Source: Skeletonema tropicum
Taxonomy: Eukaryota; Bacillariophyta; Thalassiosirophyceae; Thalassiosirales; Thalassiosiraceae
NCBI GenBank assembly: GCA_037178625.1
Contig: CM074128.1
Span: 1,302,001 to 1,366,000 of the forward strand
DNA length: 64,000 bases
Direction of reading: 5' to 3'
The notes below the pieces were generated by a model. That model saw nothing but the letters and a program-made list of their open reading frames with translations, was not told where the DNA came from and made no database searches. The translations under genes and the position numbers were made by a program. Numbering within the stretch: the stretch's first letter is position 1; every line of letters starts with the position of its first letter. Shown in pieces: positions 48,453 to 58,163 of the stretch.

Positions 48453-49551
48453 ATGATTTTCACAAGCCTTCTCATTGTTGATGTTTGCGTCGAGGCGTTT
48501 GTCTCACCGACACCAGGTCTAAAACGTTATGGAGAGAGAAAGCATGCGCCACTTTTTGTTGCAGGAGGAAGTGATATTGAATCAGATAGCCTCCTGTCAA
48601 TATTATCAAAAGACGACGATGATATCAGTAGTCAGCAAAAGAAAATTTTGCTAAGGAATGAAGTTTCGTCGTTAGAATCTCAGTTCACATGCACCGAAGA
48701 AAATGGCGACCGAAAGCGATTCAATCCCCTTATTGGGCTATACGAGGTAGCATCTGTGATCACAAACAACGATAAAGAGAACCCCGTAGGTGGAAAATGG
48801 ACAAGGTCTGGAGGATTTGCGCAGAAGCTCTTCAAAACTCGAAAAACATATCAACATATCCTTCCATACAACTCAACAGGCTTGGCACGTTATGATGGAG
48901 AAACATCTGTAGCTGAGGCAATTAATGTTGTCTCGTTGGATGGCTTGGGTGGTTTACTGCGTGCAACTGTCATACTTACGCGGTGACGCTGTACCGTTGA
49001 CACCTCAAGAATTGAAAGACATGAATACAAATCGCACTATCAATTTACTATCGAATCTTGCAGTAAGAGCAAACTTTGATGCACCTCGCATCTTCTTCGG
49101 CAAGCGACAGCCAAGACGTAAAGACACGTTCAAATACCTTCCCGTTACAACTTGGTCCACTTAGCGATGTTGTTTTAGATACCAGTTTTAATGATCAGTT
49201 TGTAAGAATTGGTATGGGCGGGACCTCGGGGACGAGATTTATATTCACAAGAACACGTGATGACGATGATGAAGCATTAGAGTATAAAGCACTATTACAA
49301 CAAGCCACCTGCAAAGAAACCAAAGTTGTTGGGTATGATGACGAGCGTCCTTCTTGCGAGCTTTCTATATTGCCTTAGGGAATGGAATGAGGATTGTAAC
49401 AGCAGTATCACCATCTTTCATAAAGAAATGTACAGTATTGAGTGCAGTGAAGATGCCTTTAGCAGGATTAATACGAATCATTGCAGGCACGACTGGGTTG
49501 CTCGCAGGGCTAGGTGCACTATTGATTGCATTCTCGAGCTGGTGGTATTGA
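48453..49551 (+). pseudogene. Plastid lipid-associated protein (PAP/fibrillin)-like gene in three or four frames
   Basis: Frame 1 (48453-48986) starts with a signal-type leader (MIFTSLLIVDVCVEAFVSPT, Phe at the cleavage point) and has RFNPLIGLYEVASVI, GGKWTRSGGF and LDGLGGLLRATVI. Frame 2 continues from about 48973 with LRGDAVPLTPQELKDMNTNR and FDAPRIFFGKR. Frame 3 continues from about 49130 with FPLQLGPLSDVVLDTSF and RIGMGGTSGTRFIFTRT, the conserved PAP core. A further shift near 49355 leads to RAFYIALGNGMRIVTA and a hydrophobic tail (LLAGLGALLIAFSSWWY). The parts are in the right order for one PAP_fibrillin protein. No splice pairs explain the shifts, so either small indels in the assembly or decay. 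If intact it would be a plastid lipid-binding protein. Confidence 0.6.
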
Positions 49552-49598
49552 AAGAGATGGAATGCAAAGCTGAAGCTGCACGATAATATAAATTCAAT

Positions 49599-51055
49599 CT
49601 ATTGCATTTTATCTAAATAACGTTGGCTTACTCTAGCAGTAGCACCAATACCTTTCACTGCAATCAAATCATCTTCCGAGCTAGCGTCGACTCCTTTGTT
49701 CTTCTTCTTTGGTTTGCCTTTACCGCCACCCTTCTTGTTCACAGTTGGCACATCAAAAGAAAACAAAACTTTCCCAGAGTCTACAGCCTCCAGTGCACGC
49801 GCTGCCTCTTTTGGTAGTAATGACTTGCTTGCCCAGGAAGTCACATCTGCTACTATCCAAAGTGTCGGCATTTTTATTTGGTAAGCATGCAAAGAAACGG
49901 ATACATTGTGTTGTGAGGATTCTTGCTTTCAATTTCAGCTTCATCTGGACTGGATGCCCATCCATCGCCTTCTCGGGCAGGAAGAAATGTTCCTTTAGTC
50001 AACGATGAACCTGATGTTTGCTTCTTGGTACGAGTTGTCAAGTTCTTTGACCATCGTTCCCACTGCTTCCTTGCAGGATTCCAGCGGATTGTTGATGGCA
50101 ATGTCTGCGCTTCGTCTCCATGAGAAGGAGGGTGAAATACTTGATCCTTTTCAATCCAACATTTATTCTCATCACTCCATAAGTGAGCATCCTGATGAAG
50201 CATCCGCAGATCTTCCTCCTTGTTCTTTGCAAGCAATTCAGCTTCCATATTGGGAAGATGAACCTTCTGCCATATCAGAGTCGCACGTTGACGAGCTTGC
50301 TGTCCAAAAAAGATGGATAGTAGTTGACAAATGATAATGCAGGTATATTGCCGCATCAGTAGTAAGATTCTTGTGAAAATTGCTCCATCTGAGGAGGGGC
50401 TCATTGTGTACGGCTGAAGCGCAATCAGACTTGAAACTGCAAAGGTCATGTCTCCTTGAACAGATTGCAAATCTTCTTCTTCCTGATTCGTTATTTCATT
50501 GCTGCTTAAACCTTGTTCATCTGAATCTTTTTGTTCTGTAGTGGTGAGTATATCATTTGCAGCTGCAACTGCTTCATCGGGGTCAACCCCAGCCATCCTT
50601 GCTTCCGCTCTCAACTTTGCCTCGTCTGACGCAGACATGCCTCCATCGTGTTCTTTCTTAACCCCAACACCTTCATCTAGCTCTGATGATTCGGCTTCGT
50701 CCTCCTCCGCATAAATCATCTCTTCAACTCGTCTTCTCATTTGATCAAGGATGTGTGGCTCCAAACTCTTCTTCAAGGAATGCTTGGGCAATTTCATATT
50801 CTTCTCAAGCGTCCTGTAGAGCCAATCATCAGGTCTACCCGCATAATTCCTCAATAACTCCTCCATTTTTTGTTCAAGAATCAATAGGTCAATGTTGACA
50901 GTGCGTTGTTGTTTTGCAGATGATGATGTAGTGTTGCTGCTAGATCCATCGGGCGGATCTACCACTTGTTGATCAACTGCTTCTGGTGATGATGACCCCC
51001 CAAGTAACAGATCATCGTCATCGTAGGGCCGAGACTTTCTGTTCTTCTTACCCAT
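49599..51055 (-). CDS. Uncharacterised charged protein; 3' splicing unresolved
   Basis: The main frame (51055-49874) starts MGKKNRKSRPYDDDDLLLGG and has a conserved-looking block, ILEQKMEELLRNYAGRPDDW then LYRTLEKNMKLPKHSLKKSL. Residues about 207-252 (VSSLIALQ...LLSIFFGQ) are hydrophobic and unlike the rest. They correspond to 50437-50300, a 138-nt segment with GT start and TTTTTTGGACAG end, phase 0, so probably a retained in-frame intron. The tail includes HLWSDENKCWIEKDQVFHPP and IRWNPARKQWERWSKN. The frame 49892-49599 (VADVTSWASKSLLPKEAARA, VNKKGGGKGKPKKKNKG) probably belongs to the same gene; one option joins DGWAS to IADVT. No family recognised. Confidence 0.55.
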
Positions 51056-51464
51056 CCTCTCCGGCCCAATTATGTTTCAGCTTATATGTCTATTATGGAG
51101 CAACGAACCTATTCGCTTATTGCCTTGATTGCATAATGTTGCATGTTGCATGCATTCTTTGTGTTCAAAGCAAGATATACGATCTTTTTGAGCTTCTACT
51201 TTACTAAAAATGTGAATAATATCGTGCTTTATGATAAATGTAAATAGTTTACAATACCTTCTTGCTCCCAAAATCACGAAGCTCAAATACATCAGCATTC
51301 TCATGCAAAATCAAATCGGCACACAAGCAACATAAACATAAGTATCATCAAGCAACAACGATTATTAGTATCATTATCATCGGCATAATATGCCCTCTAC
51401 ACCACAATAACTGACATAAGAAGTGCAGAGCAAGCAAGGGCAGCAAGCAGAATAACAGACATAG
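51056..51464. other. Intergenic, divergent promoter
   Basis: 409 bp between divergent genes, AT-rich; no RNA gene or domain-bearing ORF seen. Confidence 0.4.
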
Positions 51465-51497
51465 TTGCTAGTTCGCAGCGCATCCTCAATCATCACA

Positions 51498-52964
51498 ATG
51501 TTGTCGTTACGCCACATTTTTGCAGTCGCTATCATAGCTCACATAATTTGGATTTGCATAGACACACCCAAGCAAGTATATTTTTGCCCCTTGAATCGAG
51601 AAGGCTTGACGAATTGGGCGGACGAGAATTGCTATTGGAGCACATCCTATGCAGAGGCGAGAGAAAAGTTTGTTTCACTGGGCAATCGTCTAAGAGAGCA
51701 ATTGATGATATCACAAGATGAAAATGCTTTCCTTGATCTCTTGGATGTACAAAGCATCTCATACGATATTACTGGTGACTCTGCATATTACAAATCACTG
51801 CAAGCAATTGATACGTCAACGCTTCAAACGATTGCTCCTGAAAGAGATACTGTAGACGCAATTCTACTGACAATGCGAGCTCCTGAGGACCATATTGATA
51901 TCATACACAGTAGCGGCACTCATGGAGTTGAAGGATATTTGGGCTCTGCAGTTCAGATTCGATTCTTACACGACCTCTTTCTTCAAAACGAAGCATTACT
52001 GATGCAAAATGAAGAGCAAGAGCAAGCAAGTGAGTATGGAAATGGAAAGGTCCAAAAGATATTGTTAATCCATGCTGTGAATCCGTTTGGTATGAGGCAT
52101 CATCGACGCACTAATGAGAATAACGTTGACCTTAACCGCAACGTTTTGGCATCCGACAAGACCAAAGCTGTAATTGAGCGAGATCCTAATTACTTTGGGT
52201 ACGTCGATATGGACACAGCACTGAATCCAGTTGATAGCCGTACACAACGCCAAGGAGATAATTTACCAGAACTATCGTCGTATGATACAATTCATACATT
52301 CATGGCAGAGATGGGGTCGATTGCATCAGTAATTGGATCCATTGTAAAGATTATTGCATCGAAGGGGTACAGCAATGCCAAGAGGACAATAGTTTCAGCG
52401 CAATATCATAAGAAAGCTGGAGTTTTTTACGGTGGGAATGGACGATGGGAAAACTCAGTAGTTGCAGTTCAGCACGCTATAGATGAGTTTGCAGGCTTCA
52501 GCTTGAGTTCTGGTAACGCCGATGCACAATCTAAAGTATTTTGGATTGATGTTCATACCGGGTTGGGCAAATTTGGTTCATACGCTTTGCTTCGAAAGGA
52601 AACGACTGAGAAAAACCTCTGGACATCGCAATTGAACACTCTTGTTGCAGGACTCGAAGAGAAACAAGCAAGCAGCAGCAAGGCAGTAAGTTCTGGATAT
52701 GAGCAGACTGTTGGATTTATCAATGGCAGTGTTTTATGCCCACCTCCTAGTTGCCATGCAATTACACAAGAGTTTGGCACCAGACCAGGAGTCGCTGTAG
52801 TTCTATCCCTCATCCTGGAGAACAAGGGGTTTAACTGGGGTAAAGGTGAGTTCGCTTACCTCACTAGCAATACATTTCAACCCCAACGATTGAGCTGGAG
52901 AAGAACCGCACTCCGTGGTGGGAGCGAGATGCTTCTTGCAGCTCTCAAATTCCAAACGAGGTAA
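51498..52964 (+). CDS. DUF2817 protein (M14-like zinc carboxypeptidase fold), membrane or secretory
   Basis: I choose the ATG at 51498, giving 488 residues that begin with the signal anchor MLSLRHIFAVAIIAHIIWIC; an in-frame ATG at 51465 adds 11 residues. DUF2817 hallmarks: IIHSSGTHGVEGYLGSAVQI (zinc-binding His and Glu of HxxE), LLIHAVNPFGMRHHRRTNEN followed by NVDLNRN (substrate Arg/Asn motif of M14 peptidases) and FWIDVHTGLGKFG (third ligand His). These residues suggest an active zinc peptidase or deacylase. The C-terminal end LILENKGFNWGKGEF is unremarkable. Substrate unknown. Confidence 0.82.
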   Translation: MLSLRHIFAVAIIAHIIWICIDTPKQVYFCPLNREGLTNWADENCYWSTSYAEAREKFVSLGNRLREQLMISQDENAFLDLLDVQSISYDITGDSAYYKSLQAIDTSTLQTIAPERDTVDAILLTMRAPEDHIDIIHSSGTHGVEGYLGSAVQIRFLHDLFLQNEALLMQNEEQEQASEYGNGKVQKILLIHAVNPFGMRHHRRTNENNVDLNRNVLASDKTKAVIERDPNYFGYVDMDTALNPVDSRTQRQGDNLPELSSYDTIHTFMAEMGSIASVIGSIVKIIASKGYSNAKRTIVSAQYHKKAGVFYGGNGRWENSVVAVQHAIDEFAGFSLSSGNADAQSKVFWIDVHTGLGKFGSYALLRKETTEKNLWTSQLNTLVAGLEEKQASSSKAVSSGYEQTVGFINGSVLCPPPSCHAITQEFGTRPGVAVVLSLILENKGFNWGKGEFAYLTSNTFQPQRLSWRRTALRGGSEMLLAALKFQTR

Positions 52965-52977
52965 GCAAACAAAAGTG

Positions 52978-53435
52978 CTGATCATATGCGAAAGTCGTAC
53001 CACTGAGCCACTAGACGTCTAGTGGCTCAGTGGTACGACTTTCGCATATGATCAGACGTCTAGTGGCTCAGTGGTACGACTTCGCATATGATCAGCAAAA
53101 GTACATCAACGAGCTCGCAGGTTCGGTTCCCAACCTCGGAAAGTGTTTATCCAGTGGCACTTCGCGCCAGATGCGCGACCGAGCGCACGCACAGATTGCG
53201 TGTCGAATAGAAGCGTTCCACAAGTCGCTAGCGTTTAGGGCCAAACAGCCCGGAAGCACTCAAAGCGTGCGTACTACCAGCCAGAAGCATGAGTAGTGCC
53301 TGCTCCTTGATGTACTTTTGCTGATCATATGCGAAAGTCGTACCACTGAGCCACTAGACGTCTAGTGGCTCAGTGGTACGACTTTCGTTGTCTAGTGGCT
53401 CAGTGGTACGACTTTCGCATATCATCAGCAAAAAG
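52978..53435. mobile_element. Foldback/SINE-like element with tRNA-like promoter boxes
   Basis: A perfect 78-bp palindrome (52978-53055, centre CTAGAC/GTCTAG) is followed by another copy of its arm. A similar palindrome (about 53332-53387) lies on the far side. The arm plus GCAAAAGTACATCAA forms a 53-bp inverted pair at 53057-53109 and 53307-53359 (one T indel) around a 197-bp core. Each arm carries TAGTGGCTCAGTGG, a good pol III A box. The core begins GCTCGCAGGTTCGGTTCCCA, a good B box about 58 nt downstream, as in tRNA-derived SINEs. No protein is encoded. It lies between the stop of the DUF2817 gene and the CAP gene's 3' end. Confidence 0.75.
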
Positions 53436-53546
53436 AGTGTGAATATAGTACCTACTCCTAGCCGAAAATAAATTATACAAGTTATACAATGTAATGAAAA
53501 TGCATCGCATCGCAGGATCGACACGTTCTTTACACATCTACCTCTC

Positions 53547-55392
53547 TCAAAAACAGCCTTCTGGTGGGCATGCATGACCACAGTTCGAGAAATCCTCCAT
53601 CATCTTCCCCTTCCAGTTCAGCCCGTCGCCCATACCACAATTACCTGTCCTAGTATATCGGCAGACTTGCACACGGCACATCTTTCCCTCGCCCATACTC
53701 TTCACAGACTCACCGCATCCAATATATCTTGCTGCACGCCACAGGGCTTGTGTGAAGTGTGCGTTCTCAGGCCAGCTCCATGTAGATTCTCTGTCGACCC
53801 ATCTGGAAACAATATTTGTTACTGGCTTCAATTCTCCCCAATCGCCATGATGGCCTACCGCCTTGGCAAGATTTTCGCCTTGAAGATCTCGATTCGGGTC
53901 GTGCTGTATGCCATCTGTGTCACAGTCGTCGAGTAGCTCTTCTGCCCAGGCTTTTGCATCTGCCGCAAGACCCATGCTGTATTTCAGTGGAACATAACTT
54001 CCACCAAACTTCTTGTGCCAATATTCACGACGAGTATTATGTTCATTGAGGTAATCGAGCTCACGCTGAGTGATGGAGAGTGATTTGTAGTATCCCACAA
54101 TAAAATCATTCGATCGTTTAGCACCAGTTCCAAATTTATCATAAACGATGATCTCATCGTCCATGGAGAGTTCATAGTAGCCTTGTCCTTCTTGGCAGCA
54201 TATGCCATTCCCGAAGTCGTCAAAGATTGTAAAACGATAGTTTCCATCTTCCAAACAAACCATGAGACTTTCAAAATCCATTGCGTCATAAGTGCCCATT
54301 GGCTCTCCAGTTACCTTTTCGCCTGTATCTGAGTTTCGCAGCTCCCAAGAGTTTTCCTTTCCCCACTTATCGAACTGGATATTGATGCGGATCTGTTGCA
54401 TGCCATTGCCACAAACACTGGAGCGTCCATCAAAGGGAGTCACCATGGTTGGCTCAGGATCAGGAGGTGGTTCTGACTTTTGAGATGTTATGGGCAAAAT
54501 CGTGGGGAAGCTTGTTGCGATTGGTTCCTGTTCTGGCTGAGGCTGATTAGTTGGAGGTGGTGTTGGTTGTGGTGTAGGTTGTGGTGTAGGTTGTGGTGTT
54601 GGTTGTGGTGTAGGTTGTGGTGTTGGTGGCGAAGACGGAGCTGGTGTGGCTGCATTAGTGGCTATGGGCTGCGGCTTTGGCTCTGCTTGAGACAAAATCT
54701 CTAATTGGTCGGAAGGGGCATTGTAGTCGTGGTAAACACCGTAGCTGACTTCAAGAGTTTGCTTGTCCAATACTTTGCCGATGGAAAATTCATGTACAGC
54801 TTCATCCTTAAACGTTTGCTGTCGATTAGAGTCAAATTGAACAGCTCCATTGACCAAGTAAGAGTAAGTGCCTTCGCCACTATCACAGCATAAACCATCA
54901 TGATATGCATCAGCAATGGTTAGTTTGTAGTTGAAACCACTTGGCAGACAATCTAAGTAAGTATACTCTGAGTACTTTTGAAATGAGCTTCCATCATTCG
55001 GTCCGTGGAGAATCTGTTGCCAACTTGTTCCTTCTTTCTTCTCGAGCTTAAAACTTGTTTCGTCTCCAAACTCATCAGTCAACAAGTTCAGCTGGAATGA
55101 TTCTGAACCTGCGCTGCATTCTTGTACTCTGCGGTTAGTGCGTGATCCATCCTATATTTGCAGGGTTACCAGAGAAGGAACAAGATTTCAAAGATTAGTT
55201 TTGTGCATCGGTTGTAATATGAGAGTAATCATTGGATGGACACAGAGATCAACTTACAGCTACCAGTGATTCATCTTTTGTTTGTTCATCAGACGTTTCG
55301 AATTCCCTTGCCGCAGATGATCGAAGGGAAGCTGCCTCTCCATCGGCAGCAAAGAGGATACCGAGTATACTTAACGCTGAGGAGGTCTTCAT
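53547..55392 (-). CDS. Secreted CAP-domain (SCP/PR-1) protein with two beta-type Cys domains
   Basis: Exon 1 is 55392-55258 (signal peptide MKTSSALSILGILFAADGEA); exon 2 is 55151-53547. The 106-nt intron has donor GTAAGT and acceptor AATATAG, phase 0; the product has 579 residues. Two related domains follow, each with a (D)AYHDGLCCDSGEGTY / DFGNGICCQEGQGYY motif, separated by a QPTP repeat encoded by a 12-bp minisatellite (about 54549-54625). The C-terminal CAP domain (about 400-560) has LNEHNTRREYWH, LKYSMGLAADAKAWAEELL, GENLAKAVG, NAHFTQALWRAARYIGCG and CRVQVCRYTRTGNC, with the conserved His and Glu positions. CAP proteins are extracellular; role here unknown. Confidence 0.88.
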
Positions 55393-55833
55393 TGCAGAAC
55401 AGTATTCTAGCCTGTTACAAGGAAAGAAGAATGAATGCTTGCAGGTGCAATCTTCGTCTATGGTGTTTCGTGGGTGTTTATGTGTAGTTGTCACTGCGTT
55501 GTTCTGGGCTCATTTTGGCCATGTCGGAGTGCGCTTTTTTGGCCGTCGGAATGCAATTTTGGCCAAAGGTTTTCTACGTACGAAGGAATTCAATAGATCA
55601 CGGGAACCAACAGATATTCATTGCAAGAAGCATCCCGAGAAGCCTTCCGAGAAGTTTGACAAGTCCTGAGAATAGAGGAGCCACAGTCTCAAAAGTACAA
55701 CGAAGCCTCAAAAACAGTCGATCTCAAGTACATTAGTGTAGTGAGTTAGGAGTGAGGAGTAGGTCTATAATCTCAGCAAACAAAAAATGGGGTTGTCACC
55801 TTCTGGTTCAAATCATACTATGTTAGAGTTCAT
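55393..55833. other. Intergenic between CAP gene and PUS10
   Basis: No supported gene. Short plus-strand ORFs (55232-55669) overlap exon 1 of the CAP gene on the opposite strand and look like shadows. Confidence 0.4.
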
Positions 55834-57816
55834 TCACATTTCTATTCCTTCACAATCCAATTCAGTGATATCAACGCGCCCTCCCAACAAACTACTAATA
55901 CTAGGCTTCGTTCGTCCGCAATCTCCATGGCAAAACTCCTTAACGTATGTTCCAGCACTCGTAGCCATTCTCAACTGTATCCAATGATCACTGATACGAC
56001 GAGCAGACAAGCTGAGTATATGCCTAACTCTAGTATCAGATGACCGCCGATGTAGCACACGCAACGGAGTGTCTTGTTTTATCTTCAATGGAAAATTGTC
56101 GTCACGACTTGATTTCTCCTCTTGATCCCAAGACGAACATCCTAGCTTCTCTACAAGCTCTTTGTCCGAGCTGACATTGACACTTGTCCAGCATATGCAG
56201 CCATAATGTTTCACCTTTTCTTCTGTCTCTGCTTGAAGACCGGAAAAGGAACTTGAACTTGTAAGTTGTAGCGGTGAGGAAACACCAACACCATTTGGAT
56301 TTGAACCATGGAATCTATCATTTCCTACCAAAGACTGAGGCCAGCCATTGACGTCATGAGCGATTTCCTCCTTTTTTCCAACATCGCTAGGTGGGCCATT
56401 GATTGCTTTCACAGCAACCTCCAACTGAGCTACGGTAGGCAATCGAAATGCATCAAATACTTCACAGACAAAAGGCCGACCAGTTATGTTTTTGTTGTTG
56501 GAGCTAGACTTGACGATAGAAGGCGGTGGCAAGAGCATTCGCACATCCATATCTTCTCTCCCAGAAGCATGGAACTTACAACAGCCATACACGATTGATC
56601 CGTCTTGAACAGCAGTTTCTCCATCAGGTGCAACTAATATGTGTTCATTGTTTAGGTTGGATATGCCTCCACAGCAGCTGGATAAATGTGGACAAATTTC
56701 TTCCTCTACGGATGTCAATCCTTTTCGGACGAACCCACCAGATTTTGAGTCTGAAACGAAAAATGGTGTTTGAGCTACATCTCTTCTTGATTTTGTGTAT
56801 GTTCCTTTGATGTAAAATGGCCGTCGCCACACACCTAAATGAGCACATGGTTGGATCTGGTGCGGTTTAGACTCTTGCAGCCAAGAAGAGAGAGCAAGAG
56901 AAGATTCCTTGACCTCCATATCAGCTTTGAGCCATTCTTGAAATATACTCTTTTCAAGCCATGCAATTTTGTTTAGATCGTCAGATGATTGATTCATAGA
57001 ACGTCTAACCCGCAACTCCAAGTTCGTCCTGGGTTCACCACCCTGTTTCAGTGTGGGATCATTACCACGGAATCTTTTACGCGGGTTCAGTATTCGATTC
57101 TGACTTCGCTCGATTTGATGTTTGTGCTTCTTGATATGTGATTGTAACGAAGGGGGTATTATGTCACCAACATCAGTAGAAGATAATTGTGGCAAGATTA
57201 GTACATGAGCAGCCAAGTATCCAGACTCTTCTTCGTGCAATTGTTGTGAGAGGTTTGGATCCGTAGATTCATTGCTACATGATGCTTCATCATCATTCGT
57301 TTCGAGATCAGTAATCGTTTGCTCCAGTAGTTCGCGTATTGACGAGCGCAAATATTCTTTTAGCTTTGAGTATACCTCTTCTGCAGAACGTAGTCGAATA
57401 CTAGCTGTTTCAGTGTCGGCGTTTGTTTCTTTAGTGTTAATAAAGCATTCAGCTGCAGCAATGGCACATTGAGAAAGCACCGCAATGAGCAACGGCAAGT
57501 TTAATGTTGGAGATTCTTTTGTGAGATAATTTCCTCTTCCTTTACAGTAGGGCTGCAAATATTTGATAATTAGCGGTACAATGTGCTCTTGCTGATATGA
57601 TGAAGATGATAGGCCAAAGCATATTGAGCAATCACGACTTGGTATGTCAATTGATGGATTGGTGATAGTGGCGCAACCTCCATCAGCTACGACAAGAGAG
57701 ATACAGCTTGGACATAGTCCAACCTCTGCACGGAGAAACTCATCTATTGTCTTGGGCATCGCAGCGGAGGAGTCCATTCTCTGGTTGATAGGAGCAAAGC
57801 CAATAAAGCAATCCAA
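55834..57816 (-). CDS. PUS10: tRNA pseudouridine synthase PUS10
   Basis: 660 residues (a Met at residue 14 is an alternative start). N-terminal Cys pairs CPSC (35-38) and CSIC (63-66) match the zinc-binding THUMP-like part of PUS10. The catalytic half has RRPFYIKGTYTKSRRDVAQT (331-350), KFHASGREDMDVRMLL with the likely catalytic Asp422, GRPFVCEVFDAFRLP, TPLRVLHRRSSDTRVRHI and the end LRMATSAGTYVKEFCHGDCG plus RTKPSISSLLG. PUS10 makes pseudouridine 54/55 in the tRNA T loop in archaea and some eukaryotes. A disordered Ser-rich insert separates the halves. No targeting sequence is evident, so it is nuclear or cytosolic. Confidence 0.9.
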   Translation of the reverse strand: MDCFIGFAPINQRMDSSAAMPKTIDEFLRAEVGLCPSCISLVVADGGCATITNPSIDIPSRDCSICFGLSSSSYQQEHIVPLIIKYLQPYCKGRGNYLTKESPTLNLPLLIAVLSQCAIAAAECFINTKETNADTETASIRLRSAEEVYSKLKEYLRSSIRELLEQTITDLETNDDEASCSNESTDPNLSQQLHEEESGYLAAHVLILPQLSSTDVGDIIPPSLQSHIKKHKHQIERSQNRILNPRKRFRGNDPTLKQGGEPRTNLELRVRRSMNQSSDDLNKIAWLEKSIFQEWLKADMEVKESSLALSSWLQESKPHQIQPCAHLGVWRRPFYIKGTYTKSRRDVAQTPFFVSDSKSGGFVRKGLTSVEEEICPHLSSCCGGISNLNNEHILVAPDGETAVQDGSIVYGCCKFHASGREDMDVRMLLPPPSIVKSSSNNKNITGRPFVCEVFDAFRLPTVAQLEVAVKAINGPPSDVGKKEEIAHDVNGWPQSLVGNDRFHGSNPNGVGVSSPLQLTSSSSFSGLQAETEEKVKHYGCICWTSVNVSSDKELVEKLGCSSWDQEEKSSRDDNFPLKIKQDTPLRVLHRRSSDTRVRHILSLSARRISDHWIQLRMATSAGTYVKEFCHGDCGRTKPSISSLLGGRVDITELDCEGIEM

Positions 57817-58163
57817 TGGTCACCCAGAGCTACTAGCCGCCTCAGCGCAGCCGCCTCTTCAGATCTCAGACAGATCTTTGATCGATCTTTCAAAAGTTCG
57901 AGATGGTGGTGAATGAGCAAAAATGGCGCGATGAATTCCTACGTTGGCCTTAGTATGAAGATACCTACTGCTTGAGCCTTCATTATTTTTTGGCCACAAC
58001 CGCAACACCAACCAATCAATTACAATTACCTATGCCAGACCTATGCCTATGTTCGTTATCATTATTGTAGCATAGAAGATGTTGTAGCCTCTTAGAGGGC
58101 CCAACAGACGTACTTTAAAATTTATGTTACATAATTCAATACATTATCTATCTACTGGGCAAC
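57817..58163. promoter_or_regulatory. Divergent promoter of PUS10 and a methyltransferase gene
   Basis: 347 bp between start codons. AAAAATGGCGCG at 57919-57930 is shared with the divergent TruA/GGQ promoter at 27450. It is followed directly by GAATTCCTACGTTGGCCTTA (57933-57952), a near copy of a 20-mer at about 46541. Function of either motif is unknown. Confidence 0.4.

Noticed and set aside
53574..53936. Plus-strand ORF opposite the CAP domain
   Set aside because: Antisense shadow of an exon with strong CAP motifs.
55232..55669. 145-codon plus-strand ORF
   Set aside because: Overlaps the signal-peptide exon of the CAP gene on the opposite strand and has no domain.
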